A model generated the notes under the pieces. It saw only the letters and a program-made list of their open reading frames with translations. It was not told the DNA's origin and made no database searches. From Stenotrophomonas sp. 57 (GTDB lineage: Bacteria > Pseudomonadota > Gammaproteobacteria > Xanthomonadales > Xanthomonadaceae): DNA of 64,000 nt. Positions 8,551-16,961 of the stretch are shown here, in pieces. A program made the position numbers and the translations under genes. Positions within the stretch are counted from its first letter, which is position 1, and each line of letters opens with the position of its first letter. The DNA is taken from the NCBI RefSeq assembly GCF_030291075.1, contig NZ_CP127407.1:1176001-1240000 (forward strand), read 5' to 3'.

Positions 8551-8726
8551 TCCTTGTTCTCCGGCGATGGCGTGGGTTTTGGCAGGCGTCCTGCCTTGCG
8601 CAGTGCGTCGCGCAGCACGTATTCGATCTGCGCGTTGAGGCTGCGCAGTTCGTCGTCAGCCCAGCGCTGTGCCGCGGCCAGGACCTCGGCGTTGATGCGC
8701 AGCGGATAGGCTTTCTTCTCACTCAT
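8547..8726 (-). CDS. Arc-like ribbon-helix-helix DNA-binding protein
   Basis: 59 residues. The N-terminal part ([20 protein letters not shown], then [20 protein letters not shown]) has the beta strand plus two helices of Arc-family ribbon-helix-helix proteins, including the conserved LRSLNAQIE stretch. Such proteins bind operators as dimers. It lies between the SPFH gene (45 bases upstream) and DUF4177 (4-base overlap). A palindrome upstream of the SPFH gene at 9692 is a candidate for an autoregulatory operator. It could be an antitoxin by family, but no toxin gene is adjacent. Confidence 0.85.
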   Translation of the reverse strand: MSEKKAYPLRINAEVLAAAQRWADDELRSLNAQIEYVLRDALRKAGRLPKPTPSPENKE

Positions 8727-8771
8727 GAAAACTCCTGGCGGGGCGGTGGGGCGCCCCGTTGCGAGGGTGGT

Positions 8772-9653
8772 TCAGTACAGCGAACCGGCGTTGACGATCG
8801 GCTGGGTGCCGCGGTCCGAGCACAGCACGGTCAGCAGGTTGCTGACCATGTGCGCCTTGCGTTCCTCGTCCAGCTCCACCACGCCGTTCTTCTGCAGTTC
8901 GGCCAGGGCCATTTCGACCATGCCGACCGCACCGGCCACGATGCGCGTGCGCGCGGCGATCACGGCGTTGGCCTGTTGGCGCTGCAGCATGGCCTGCGCG
9001 ATCTCGGCGGCGTAGGCAAGGTGGCTGATGCGCGCGTCGATCACCTGCACGCCGGCATCGGCCAGGCGTTCGGCCAGCTCGTTCTTCAGGTGCTGGGAGA
9101 TCTCGCTGGCGTGGCTGCGCAGTGCCAGCTGGCCATCCTCGTGCTGGTCGTAGGGATAGCTGGTGGCCATCGCGCGCAGTGCCGATTCGGACTGGATGTG
9201 CACGAAGCTCTCGTAGTCGTCCACGTTGTAGACCGCTTCGGAGGCGTCGACCACCTGCCAGACGATCACTGCGGCGATCTCGATCGGGCTGCCGTCCAGC
9301 TCGTTCACCTTCAGCTTGCCACTTTCGAAGTTGCGCACGCGCTGGCTGACCCGGCGCTTGGCATAGAAGGGGTTGTTCCAGCGCAGGCCGTTGTCCTTGA
9401 CCGTGCCCACGTACTTGCCGAACAGGCTCAGCACGGCGGCCTGGTTGGGCTGGATGGTGTACAGGCCGGCCAGGATGAACACCGCAGCGACGATGACCAG
9501 CACGCCGGCCAGCATCAGCAGCAGGTTGGGTGAGCCGGTGCTGGCCTTGGCCGCCACCCCCAGCACGAACAGCGCGCCGCCGGCCAGCGCGGCCAGCAGG
9601 GATCCGGCCAGGGTGCCGAGGCCGTTGAGGGAGGCAAGCGACTTCTCTTTCAT
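8772..9653 (-). CDS. SPFH/Band 7 membrane protein
   Basis: 293 residues. Two N-terminal hydrophobic segments (about 12-34 and 44-66) precede an SPFH domain: [41 protein letters not shown] and [19 protein letters not shown], then a coiled helical stretch [24 protein letters not shown] proteins oligomerise at membranes and scaffold proteases or lipid domains. It is the first gene of a reverse operon running to the M15 peptidase; the hydrolase and M15 peptidase downstream suggest an envelope role. That last point is inference. Confidence 0.9.
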   Translation of the reverse strand: MKEKSLASLNGLGTLAGSLLAALAGGALFVLGVAAKASTGSPNLLLMLAGVLVIVAAVFILAGLYTIQPNQAAVLSLFGKYVGTVKDNGLRWNNPFYAKRRVSQRVRNFESGKLKVNELDGSPIEIAAVIVWQVVDASEAVYNVDDYESFVHIQSESALRAMATSYPYDQHEDGQLALRSHASEISQHLKNELAERLADAGVQVIDARISHLAYAAEIAQAMLQRQQANAVIAARTRIVAGAVGMVEMALAELQKNGVVELDEERKAHMVSNLLTVLCSDRGTQPIVNAGSLY

Positions 9654-9682
9654 GGCGGTACGTCCTTGAGGGTTCGAGTTGA

Positions 9683-9706
9683 AGATATCAAAGTGATATC
9701 ACTTGT
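9683..9706. promoter_or_regulatory. Palindromic operator-like site upstream of the SPFH operon
   Basis: The sequence GATATCAAAGTGATATCACT contains a perfect 14-base palindrome AAGTGATATCACTT (9692-9705) plus a nearby GATATC. It lies 30-50 bases before the SPFH start and 85 bases before purT. An AT-rich palindrome in GC-rich DNA next to an operon encoding an Arc-like repressor is a reasonable operator candidate. Confidence 0.5.
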
Positions 9707-9790
9707 CGACTACCGTTCGTCGGATGCCATGGCCGGGGTGCCCGGCCAGCTAGAATGCCCACCCGCCTTCACATCGCTGCTGGAACCGCC

Positions 9791-10978
9791 ATGGCCAAGC
9801 TTGGAACCCCGTTGTCTCCCTCCGCCACCCGCGTGCTGCTGCTGGGCTCGGGCGAACTCGGCAAGGAGGTGGCCATCGAACTGCAGCGGCTGGGCGTGGA
9901 AGTGATCGCGGCCGACCGCTACGCCGATGCGCCGGCCATGCAGGTTGCGCACCGCGCGCATGTGATCGACATGCTGGACGCGATGGCGCTGCGCGCGCTG
10001 ATTGCCCAGGAACAGCCGCACCTGGTAGTGCCGGAGATCGAGGCGATCCACACCGAGACCCTGGTCCAGCTGGAGCAGGAGCAGGGCCTGCGGGTGATCC
10101 CGACCGCGCGCGCCGCGCGCCTGACGATGGACCGCGAAGGCATCCGCCGCCTGGCCGCCGAGACCCTGGGCCTGCCGACCTCGCCGTACCGCTTCGTCGA
10201 TACCGAGGCCGAGTACCGCGCCGCGGTGGCCGCCATTGGCCTGCCGTGCGTGGTCAAGCCGGTGATGTCGTCCTCGGGCAAGGGCCAGAGCACCCTGCGC
10301 AGCGAGGCGGACATCGCCCCGGCCTGGGAGTACGCGCAGACCGGCGGCCGTGCCGGTGCTGGCCGCTGCATCGTCGAAGGTTTCATCGATTTCGATTACG
10401 AGATCACCCTGCTGACCGTGCGCCACGCTGGCGGGACGTCGTTCTGCGCGCCGATCGGCCACCTGCAGAAGGACGGCGACTACCGCGAAAGCTGGCAGCC
10501 GCAGCCGATGTCGAGCGCGGCACTGGCACGTGCCGAGGAGATCTCACGTGCGATCACCGACGACCTTGGCGGCTGGGGCCTGTTCGGCGTGGAGCTGTTC
10601 GTGAAGGGCGACGAAGTGTGGTTCAGCGAAGTGTCGCCGCGCCCGCACGACACCGGCCTGGTGACGCTGGTATCGCAGGAGTTGAGCGAGTTCGCGCTGC
10701 ATGCGCGCGCCATCCTCGGCCTGCCGATTCCCGTGATCCGCCAGAGCGGCCCGTCGGCGTCGTGCGCGCTGCTGGCGCATGGCGAGGGCGTGCCGTACTT
10801 CAACAACGTCGCCGCCGCGCTGCAGGTGCCGGACACCGCCGTGCGCCTGTTCGGCAAGCCGAGCGTGCACGGCCATCGCCGCGTTGGCGTGACCCTGGCG
10901 CGCGCTGAAACCATCGACGAAGCGCGAGCCATCGCGCGTGATGCAGCCGACGCCATCGGTGTCGAACTGCGCCCCTGA
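9791..10978 (+). CDS. purT: Formate-dependent GAR transformylase PurT
   Basis: 395 residues. PurT makes formylglycinamide ribonucleotide from GAR, formate and ATP, the folate-independent route of step 3 of purine synthesis. ATP-grasp features are clear: [46 protein letters not shown] (the ATP-binding loop), [16 protein letters not shown], and [14 protein letters not shown] near the active site. The frame is open from 9755, but the ATG at 9791 gives the usual N-terminus (MAKLGTPL) and length. It is divergent from the SPFH operon and followed by a hairpin at 10996. Confidence 0.95.
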   Translation: MAKLGTPLSPSATRVLLLGSGELGKEVAIELQRLGVEVIAADRYADAPAMQVAHRAHVIDMLDAMALRALIAQEQPHLVVPEIEAIHTETLVQLEQEQGLRVIPTARAARLTMDREGIRRLAAETLGLPTSPYRFVDTEAEYRAAVAAIGLPCVVKPVMSSSGKGQSTLRSEADIAPAWEYAQTGGRAGAGRCIVEGFIDFDYEITLLTVRHAGGTSFCAPIGHLQKDGDYRESWQPQPMSSAALARAEEISRAITDDLGGWGLFGVELFVKGDEVWFSEVSPRPHDTGLVTLVSQELSEFALHARAILGLPIPVIRQSGPSASCALLAHGEGVPYFNNVAAALQVPDTAVRLFGKPSVHGHRRVGVTLARAETIDEARAIARDAADAIGVELRP

Positions 10979-10995
10979 ACCTGCATCAGCTTTTT

Positions 10996-11023
10996 GCAGA
11001 GCCGAGCACAGGTTCGGCTCTGC
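10996..11023. terminator. Hairpin after purT (GTAG/GCAG-type palindrome)
   Basis: A 10-base stem (GCAGAGCCGA / TCGGCTCTGC) around an 8-base loop, preceded by TTTTT, 17 bases after the purT stop. It resembles the GAGCCGAGC palindromes found elsewhere in the window and lies between convergent genes, so it may serve as a terminator. Confidence 0.6.
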
Positions 11024-11040
11024 AATCGCCGTTGCAAGTA

Positions 11041-11277
11041 CTAGCGCCTACGCCATGGCAGCACGGTCACATGAATGATTGCGACGATGCCCAGCGTCGA
11101 ACCATAGAGCCACCAGGTACCGAAGCGATCGGCGTAGCCCTTCCAGCAGGCAACTGCGGCCGGAATCAGGCCGATCAGCACCAGCGGCAGCAGGGTGAAT
11201 ACCCATCTTTGGCGCATGGCCATCAGCAACGCGATCACCGCAGCAACGCCGGCAATGATCAGCAGATTCTTCTTCAC
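11041..11277 (-). CDS. Small three-helix membrane protein, unknown
   Basis: 78 residues, almost wholly hydrophobic: segments at about 4-20, 27-45 and 58-74, with positive charges at both ends (MKKN ... WRRR). I do not recognise a family. A ribosome-binding site AAGGGGAGCC lies before the ATG. It is flanked by purT (convergent) and the phosphodiesterase gene. Confidence 0.6.
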   Translation of the reverse strand: MKKNLLIIAGVAAVIALLMAMRQRWVFTLLPLVLIGLIPAAVACWKGYADRFGTWWLYGSTLGIVAIIHVTVLPWRRR

Positions 11278-11344
11278 GTGTGGCTCCCCTTGCCGTTCCG
11301 TTGCTGGACTCTAACAAAGGGACGCCGCCTTCTGTAAGGACGCC

Positions 11345-12553
11345 TTACGGCTTCACGTCCACCCACACCAGGTGGTGGTCGCTGCCGTCGGCGATCTTCG
11401 CTTCCGGGCTTTCATTGGCCGGCCAGAAGATGCCGCTGCCCACGTAGTCGAAACCGGTCGAGGGCAGCACGTAGTCCAGGCGCATGGTGCCCGACTTCGG
11501 GCCGAAATCGCCGGTGGCGTGGAGCGGTGCGCCCTTGCGCTCGATGCCCTTGGCCGCATAGGCCAGGCTGGTCTGCTCGCCGCCGATGCTGCGCGGGGTG
11601 GGGTAGCGCAGCACGCGGGCGTTCTCGATCAGCTCGACGATCGCTTCATGGCGGCCATCGCCGTCGACGGGGTCGTTGTTCAGGTCGCCCAGGATCACAA
11701 AGCGTGCGTCCTGCGCCAGGCCACCGCATTGGCCCTTGTCGTCGCACAACCACGGCTTGTTACCCTTGGAGAGGTACTCCTGCCACAGGCGCAGTTCGTC
11801 GTGGTTGCGCGCCGCGTTGCGCTTCTCCGGGCCGTCGAACACCGGCGGGGTCGGGTGCGAGACCAGCGCGTGGACCACACCGGCGGGGGTCTTCACCGGC
11901 ACGTCCCAATGCGATTTCGACGACAGGCGCAGCTGCGACCACACGTGGTCGTTGTAGAAGCTCTTTCCGGTGCGCGGATCGACCGGGCGGATCGCGCCGG
12001 GCATCGCGCTCCACTTCAGCAGCTGGAAACTGCGCACCTTGGCTTCATCGATCGGGTAACGCGACAGCACCAGCATGCCGTACTGGCCCGGGTGCAGGCC
12101 GTAACCCCACGCATCGTTGCCGCGGCTGCGGCCTTCGCCGCCGACCACGCCGTTGTTGTCCAGGTCCAGGCCGCTGGGCACGCCGGTGTTGACCGGGGCC
12201 AGGTAGCGGTAGGCGAAGTGCAGCGGCTTGCCGCCGCCGGGCTGGGCCACTTCCAGGTAGCGCTTCTGGAACAGGTCGGCGGCGCGGTGGGCATCGTCGA
12301 AGTCGAACTCGTTCAGCAGCACCAGGTCCGGGCGCACCTGCTGCAGCACGGCGGCAATCTTGCGCGCGTGCTCGCTGTCGCCTTCCAGCTCCTTGATCAG
12401 GCCGCCGGCGTCGTCGGAGTACAGCGAAGTGTTGTAGGTGGCCAGGCGCAGCGCAGTGGACGGCTTTTCGGTCATCGCGGGGGACGTGGCGAAGGCGGGG
12501 GTGGTGGCGCCGCAGAGCAGGGCCAGGCCGAGGATCAGGGGTTTGGCGTTCAT
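11345..12553 (-). CDS. Secreted endonuclease/exonuclease/phosphatase-family protein
   Basis: 402 residues starting MNAKPLILGLALLCGATTPA, a signal peptide cleaved after AFA. The EEP fold is shown by LRLATYNTSLY, VLLNEFDFDDA (metal-binding Glu), the central ALVSHPTPP, ILGDLNNDPVDGDG (catalytic D and N) and the final IADGSDHHLVWVDV. Members cleave phosphodiester bonds in nucleic acids or lipids; with a signal peptide it probably acts in the periplasm or outside the cell, perhaps on extracellular DNA or phospholipid. The frame extends upstream to 12826 across bpt, but the signal peptide fixes the start. Confidence 0.85.
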   Translation of the reverse strand: MNAKPLILGLALLCGATTPAFATSPAMTEKPSTALRLATYNTSLYSDDAGGLIKELEGDSEHARKIAAVLQQVRPDLVLLNEFDFDDAHRAADLFQKRYLEVAQPGGGKPLHFAYRYLAPVNTGVPSGLDLDNNGVVGGEGRSRGNDAWGYGLHPGQYGMLVLSRYPIDEAKVRSFQLLKWSAMPGAIRPVDPRTGKSFYNDHVWSQLRLSSKSHWDVPVKTPAGVVHALVSHPTPPVFDGPEKRNAARNHDELRLWQEYLSKGNKPWLCDDKGQCGGLAQDARFVILGDLNNDPVDGDGRHEAIVELIENARVLRYPTPRSIGGEQTSLAYAAKGIERKGAPLHATGDFGPKSGTMRLDYVLPSTGFDYVGSGIFWPANESPEAKIADGSDHHLVWVDVKP

Positions 12554-12590
12554 CCCCCTATTCTGCACCCGGCCCGGTGTCAGCGGTTTG

Positions 12591-13346
12591 TCAGCGCCCG
12601 TCCAGTTCGTTGTCGAAATCGCGCCAGCGGCGGCCGTCGTAGGCCTCCAGCGGATGGAAGCGGCGCTTGTAGTCCATCTTCTGGTGGCCGCGGATCCAGT
12701 AGCCCAGGTATACGTGCGGCAGCCCTTCGCGGCGGGCCCACTCGATCTGCTGCAGGATCGCGAAGGTGCCCAGCCCGCGTGCGGCGTGGTCCGGGTCGAA
12801 GAAGGTGTAGACCGCCGACAGGCCATGCTCGGTCACGTCGGTCACCGCCACCCCCAGCAGCTGGCTGGGCTGGCCGTCGTGCCCGGGCAGGCGCATTTCC
12901 ATGAAGCGGGTGTGCGACCAGCTGCCGATCAGGAACTGCTCGAACTCGTGCGGCCCATGGTCGTCCATGCCGCCATTGGCGTGGCGGTGGGTGAGGTAGC
13001 GGTGATACAGCGCGAACAGGTCGTCGCGGGCGGTGGCGGCGGTGATCCGCACCTCCAGGTCGTCATTGCGGGCGGCGCAACGGCGCTGGCTGCGGTCCGG
13101 GGCGAAGCGGGCCACGGGGATGCGTACTGCCACGCAGGCCTGGCAGTGCGCGCAATGCGGGCGGTAGACCAGATCGCCGCTGCGTCGGAAGCCCCAGCTC
13201 AGGGCCAGCGGATACAGGCCGCCGAGGCGACGGTCGTGCGGGTCCAGCACCAGGTCGCGCGCCACCCGGTCCGACCAGTACCCGCAGGGGTGCTCGCCGG
13301 TCTGGAAAAGCCGCAGTTCGTCGTCTCTGTCGCCGTGTATCGCCAT
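12591..13346 (-). CDS. bpt: Aspartate/glutamate leucyltransferase Bpt
   Basis: 251 residues. Bpt transfers leucine from Leu-tRNA to N-terminal Asp or Glu, marking proteins for ClpS/ClpAP (bacterial N-end rule). The sequence shows [37 protein letters not shown] (the conserved Cys pair region), [16 protein letters not shown] and [18 protein letters not shown] with [10 protein letters not shown] at the end, all conserved in the family. I chose the ATG at 13346 from homology; the frame stays open much further upstream but is antisense to the EF-hand gene there. Confidence 0.93.
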   Translation of the reverse strand: MAIHGDRDDELRLFQTGEHPCGYWSDRVARDLVLDPHDRRLGGLYPLALSWGFRRSGDLVYRPHCAHCQACVAVRIPVARFAPDRSQRRCAARNDDLEVRITAATARDDLFALYHRYLTHRHANGGMDDHGPHEFEQFLIGSWSHTRFMEMRLPGHDGQPSQLLGVAVTDVTEHGLSAVYTFFDPDHAARGLGTFAILQQIEWARREGLPHVYLGYWIRGHQKMDYKRRFHPLEAYDGRRWRDFDNELDGR

Positions 13347-13502
13347 GGGCACAGCATAGCCCCAGCCCGTCGCAGTGGCGGCGACTGTCCGCCGGATGAA
13401 TGGAACCGGCCGCGGCGTCAACCGATGCCACGCCCGGGCGTTGTTGTTCCCCGAGGGTGAAGTGACCACCCCGACGCAATTCCCATCTCCAGGAGTGAAC
13501 TC

Positions 13503-14063
13503 ATGATCCGTACCCCCCTGCTGCTGGCCCTGCTGCTCGGCACCTCCGCTTCCGGTATCGCGCTGGCGGCCGACACCCCGACCGCACCGGCGCAGCGCCC
13601 GGCCAAGCTGGACACCAACGGCGACGGCGTCATCGACCGTAGCGAGGCGGCTGCAAACCCGCGCCTGGCTGCGAAGTTCGACGAACTGGACAAGAACAAG
13701 GACGGCAAGCTCTCGCGCGACGAGATGCCGCGCTGGAAGCACGGCCGCCGTGGCCATGGCGGTGAACGCTGGGCCAAGCTGGACGTCAACAAGGACGGCC
13801 GCATCAGCCGCGAGGAAGCCAAGGCCGATCCGCGCCTGGCTGCCCGTTTCGACCAGCTCGATGTCAACAAGGACAGTTACCTGGACAAGGCCGATCGCGA
13901 GCTGCGCATGAAGCAGATGCGTGATGCCTGGTTCGCCGCCGCCGACACCAACAAGGACGGCCAGCTGAGCAAGGCCGAGTTCGACGCGGCCAAGGGCCCG
14001 ATGCACGGCGGCCCGCGCCACGGTGGCCCGCGTGATGGCAGCGCGCCGAAGCCGCAGCGCTGA
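13503..14063 (+). CDS. Secreted EF-hand calcium-binding protein
   Basis: 186 residues with a signal peptide (about 1-22, cleaved after ALA). Five EF-hand loops follow: [48 protein letters not shown] and [12 protein letters not shown]. The fourth lacks the central Gly. Such proteins bind calcium in the periplasm or outside the cell; the partner is unknown. The C-terminus is His/Gly/Pro-rich. AGGAG lies 7 bases before the ATG, and a bidirectional terminator follows. Confidence 0.9.
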   Translation: MIRTPLLLALLLGTSASGIALAADTPTAPAQRPAKLDTNGDGVIDRSEAAANPRLAAKFDELDKNKDGKLSRDEMPRWKHGRRGHGGERWAKLDVNKDGRISREEAKADPRLAARFDQLDVNKDSYLDKADRELRMKQMRDAWFAAADTNKDGQLSKAEFDAAKGPMHGGPRHGGPRDGSAPKPQR

Positions 14064-14084
14064 GTTTCAATGCAGTGATTGACG

Positions 14085-14111
14085 ACAACGCCGGCGCATC
14101 GCCGGCGTTGT
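14085..14111. terminator. Bidirectional terminator between convergent genes
   Basis: A stem ACAACGCCGGCG / CGCCGGCGTTGT around a 3-base loop, between the convergent EF-hand and sigma-factor genes. There is no clear T run, so efficiency is uncertain. Confidence 0.6.
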
Positions 14112-14114
14112 CCG

Positions 14115-15332
14115 TTACAGCCGGCCGCTCCGCACCAGCGAATACAGCACAAGCGCGATGACCATCAGGTTCATGGCGATGATGCCGGTGCGGCCGTACA
14201 TGGCCTCGTACTTCCAGTTGGTCCCGGTGAGCCCGCGCTGCAGCGAGTCACGCGCGATCATCGGCGCCATCAGCCGCTGCAGCGGTACCAGGCACTGGTA
14301 GTTGACTACGGCAAGGCCCGCGACCTGCACCAGCAGGACGGCCCAGAGCGGCGCCTGCAGCAGCACTGCCATCAGGATCGTCAGGCACCAGAGCATGCAG
14401 GTGCCGATATTGAGATAGAGGAAATGGCGGACGTCGGCGCGCTCGGCCTTGCTGCGGGCGTACGACATCAGGAAGCGTCCACCGAAGTAGCTGCCGACCG
14501 TGCCGCCGACCACGCCACCGATGACCGCTCCCCAGCTTTCAGCCGGCATCACGTGCAGTTGCCCCAGTGCGGCGGTCAGCGAGCCCATCGCGGTACCGCC
14601 GGCGGCACTGGCGCCACCGAGGCTGAGCTTGCTGCCACCGATGCCGACACCGGTGCCGAGCAGGATTGCGGCACTGGCGGTGCCGGGCGCGGCCACCAGC
14701 ACCATCGACACCACCGTGGTGGCGAACGCCGCACTGGGCGCGCTGCTGCGGGCGAACTCGCCGAAACGCTGCAGCAGTCCTTCGCGGACCAGGCCGCGGG
14801 CACGCGACAGGCGCTTGCGTACCGCCGCGTCGCTGAGCCCGAGCAGGTCGGCCACCTGCTGCGAGCGCTGGCCCTCGCGGTAGTACAGCAGCAGTACTTC
14901 GCGGCTGTCGGCGGGCAGGGCGGAGATGATGTCCTCGGCGGCGATCTCCTCTTCCACGCGCTGCAACCGGTCGGCCGTGCTCGGCGACGGATCGGCGGCC
15001 ATGCCCAGTGCCACCTCGGCCGCCTCGCCGGTCAGGGGCCGGCCACGTTGCGCACGCAACCAGTCGCGGGCCAGGTTGCGGGTGATCTGCCGCAGCCACG
15101 GCAGGAAGCTGGTCGAGCTGCGCAGCTGGTGCAGCTGCTGCCAGCCCTTCACGAAGGCTTCCTGGGCGATGTCCTCGCTGGCCTGGCGGTCGCGGGTGAT
15201 GGCCAGGGCAATGGCGGTGACGGTGTTCTGGCAGGCGAGCACGATACGGCCATAGGCGTGCTGGCAGCCGCCGGCGGCCGCCGGCAGCTCGCGTTCCAGG
15301 GTCTGGTCGATCGATACGGCGAACGTCGTCAT
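14115..15332 (-). CDS. ECF-type sigma-70 factor fused to a C-terminal membrane domain
   Basis: 405 residues. Residues 20-95 form sigma region 2 (DIAQEAFVKGWQQLHQLRSS) and about 125-180 region 4 (ALPADSREVLLLYYREGQRS, then VADLLGLSDAAVRKRLSRAR). Where a normal ECF factor would end (about 190), the protein continues for 215 more residues with several hydrophobic segments (AFATTVVSMVLVAAPGTASA; a Gly-rich stretch; CMLWCLTILMAVLLQAPLWA; IIAMNLMVIALVLYSLV). A fused membrane segment could hold the sigma factor at the membrane, doing the job of an anti-sigma factor. I saw no separate anti-sigma gene. Its signal is unknown. Confidence 0.85.
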   Translation of the reverse strand: MTTFAVSIDQTLERELPAAAGGCQHAYGRIVLACQNTVTAIALAITRDRQASEDIAQEAFVKGWQQLHQLRSSTSFLPWLRQITRNLARDWLRAQRGRPLTGEAAEVALGMAADPSPSTADRLQRVEEEIAAEDIISALPADSREVLLLYYREGQRSQQVADLLGLSDAAVRKRLSRARGLVREGLLQRFGEFARSSAPSAAFATTVVSMVLVAAPGTASAAILLGTGVGIGGSKLSLGGASAAGGTAMGSLTAALGQLHVMPAESWGAVIGGVVGGTVGSYFGGRFLMSYARSKAERADVRHFLYLNIGTCMLWCLTILMAVLLQAPLWAVLLVQVAGLAVVNYQCLVPLQRLMAPMIARDSLQRGLTGTNWKYEAMYGRTGIIAMNLMVIALVLYSLVRSGRL

Positions 15333-15403
15333 GGCGGCGGCTCTCCTGCTGGGATTGTGTCCCATGACGGAGCCGCGTGCGAAGTGTGACCGGCCTTCTG
15401 CAC

Positions 15404-15432
15404 GGTAGTGCCGGCCAGCGGCCGGCACTACC
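15404..15432. repeat. SMAG (GTAG) palindromic repeat
   Basis: GGTAGTGCCGGCC, loop AGC, GGCCGGCACTACC: a perfect 13-base stem bearing the GTAG start typical of S. maltophilia SMAG elements. It lies between the sigma-factor gene and the DUF2007 gene. Confidence 0.85.
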
Positions 15433-15438
15433 CGTTCG

Positions 15439-15948
15439 TCATTTCGAGGGCTGGATGCGGACCCGCACTTCTTCCTCTTCCGGCGCGGCCTGCGGGGCCG
15501 GCTGGGCCTGCTGAGGCTGGGCCTGCGGGGCAGGGGCCGGTGCCGCCGGAGCCGGGGCACCACGATGGCGCAGGCCGATCACCAGCGCCACGCCGGCAAT
15601 CACTACCAGCAGGGCGATGCGGATGCGCCAGGCCCAGCTGCGGCCGCCGCTGCCCGCTTCCGGTGCGTCGCGGAAAGCGAACTCGGCGGTGGGATGATCG
15701 CGGCGGGTGGTGTCGAGCAGGCGGGCCTCGCGCAGGATTTCGCGCGCGCGCGGCTGATCGTCGGCGCGCACGATCCACACGGCCGGGTAGGCGTTGGCGT
15801 TGCCCAGGTCGGTATAGCTGAACTGACCACGGCGGCGGGTCTTGTACGAGCGCCCGTTGGTCACCTTGACGTCGATGCCGTGCCCGCGCAGCAGCTCGGC
15901 CACGCCTTCGACGGTTTCCACGCGCTGGCTGCTGAAGATCTGGCGCAT
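15439..15948 (-). CDS. DUF2007-type signal-transducing-like membrane protein
   Basis: 169 residues. The N-terminal 80 residues (RQIFSSQRVETVEGVAELLR, then GHGIDVKVTNGRSYK) match DUF2007, a PII-like small fold. A membrane helix (about 107-127) follows, then a Pro/Ala/Gln-rich tail and EEEEVRVRIQPSK. Homologues in Xanthomonas are often called pathogenicity-like proteins, without evidence of function. The start is 5 bases after the tesB stop codon on the same strand, so they are probably cotranscribed. Confidence 0.75.
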   Translation of the reverse strand: MRQIFSSQRVETVEGVAELLRGHGIDVKVTNGRSYKTRRRGQFSYTDLGNANAYPAVWIVRADDQPRAREILREARLLDTTRRDHPTAEFAFRDAPEAGSGGRSWAWRIRIALLVVIAGVALVIGLRHRGAPAPAAPAPAPQAQPQQAQPAPQAAPEEEEVRVRIQPSK

Positions 15949-15952
15949 CGGT

Positions 15953-16861
15953 TTACTCCTTGGCCGGCACGGCGGCGGCCGCGGCCTGGTCGGGAACCAC
16001 GCGGATAAGCCCTTCCTGCGCGGTGCTGGCCACCAGCACGCCATTGCGGGTGAAGAACTGGCCGCGGGCCAGGCCGCGCGAATCCTGCGCGCTGGGGCTG
16101 TCCAGCGAGTACAGCAGCCAGTCGTCGGCGCGGAACGGGCGGTGGAACCAGATCGCGTGGTCGAGCGAGGCCATCTGCACGTGCGGGTGGTAGTAGCTGA
16201 TGCCGTGCGGGAAGGTCGCCGTGCCCAGCAGGTGGAAGTCCGAGGCATAGGCCAGCAGGGCCTGGTGCAGTTCCGGAGCATCGCCGACCGGCTCGCTCAG
16301 GCGCAGCCACACCTGGTGGTAGGGCGGGCGCTTGGGCGGGTTCAGTTCGTCGCGCGGGTAGACGTGGCGGAATTCGAACGGGCCGCCGCGCGACAGCCAG
16401 CGCTGCACCTTGATCGGCAACCGTTCCAGCACTTCGGCCGGCAGTGGCCGGTTCGGCTCGATGTCTTCCGGCTGCGGCACTTCGGGCATCTTGTGCTGGT
16501 GCTCGGCACCGGTTTCGGCCTGCTGGAAAGAAGCCGCGCAGAAGAAGATCACCTTGCCGTGCTGGATCGCGGTGACCCGGCGCACCGAGAAGCTGCCGCC
16601 ATCACGGGTGCGGTCCACGTCGTAGACGATCGGGTGGTCGATGTTGCCGGCGCGCAGGAAATAGGCGTGCAGCGAATGCACGTGGCGGCCGTTGTCGACC
16701 GTGGCCTGCGCGGCGGCCAGCGCCTGGCCCAGCACCTGCCCGCCGAACACGTACTTGGTGCCGATGTCGCGGCTCTGCCCGCGGAACAGGTTGTCCTCCA
16801 GCCGCTCCAGCGTGAGCAGGTCGATCAGCTCGGAGACGACGGGTTCGGGCGTGTCGTTCAA
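15953..16861 (-). CDS. tesB: Acyl-CoA thioesterase II TesB
   Basis: About 302 residues. It hydrolyses medium- and long-chain acyl-CoA to fatty acid and CoA. Double hot-dog features: FRGQSRDIGTKYVFGGQVLG (N-terminal), VHSLHAYFLRAGN, SFSVRRVTAIQHGKVIFF, then YASDFHLLGTA (catalytic Asp), MASLDHAIWFHRPF and GLARGQFFTRNG (catalytic Gln). The frame is open from an ATG at 16906, but a TATAAT box lies at 16893-16898, so that ATG would sit upstream of transcription. I prefer the TTG at 16861 (NDTPEPVVSEL); a GTG at 16873 is also possible. Confidence 0.9.
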   Translation of the reverse strand: MNDTPEPVVSELIDLLTLERLEDNLFRGQSRDIGTKYVFGGQVLGQALAAAQATVDNGRHVHSLHAYFLRAGNIDHPIVYDVDRTRDGGSFSVRRVTAIQHGKVIFFCAASFQQAETGAEHQHKMPEVPQPEDIEPNRPLPAEVLERLPIKVQRWLSRGGPFEFRHVYPRDELNPPKRPPYHQVWLRLSEPVGDAPELHQALLAYASDFHLLGTATFPHGISYYHPHVQMASLDHAIWFHRPFRADDWLLYSLDSPSAQDSRGLARGQFFTRNGVLVASTAQEGLIRVVPDQAAAAAVPAKE

Positions 16862-16892
16862 GGGGGCGGCCACAGCAGTGAAAGAGGGCCTG

Positions 16893-16898
16893 ATTATA
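16893..16898 (-). promoter_or_regulatory. Possible -10 box of the tesB promoter
   Basis: A perfect TATAAT on the reverse strand about 32 bases before the preferred tesB start. No good -35 box is seen 17 bases upstream, where the inverted repeat at 16908-16947 begins. It is useful mainly because it argues against the upstream ATG. Confidence 0.4.
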
Positions 16899-16907
16899 CC
16901 GGTCAAG

Positions 16908-16947
16908 GGTCAGATCCCTTTCGCATTGCGAACGGGATCTGACCCCG
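16908..16947. repeat. GGGTCAGATCCC inverted repeat
   Basis: Arms GGGTCAGATCCC and GGGATCTGACCC (12 bases each) around 16 bases. It lies between the divergent ends of tesB and the enoyl-CoA hydratase transcription unit. This GATCTGACCC palindrome is a different type from the GTAG repeats. Confidence 0.7.
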
Positions 16948-16961
16948 GGCGCGGGCCAACG

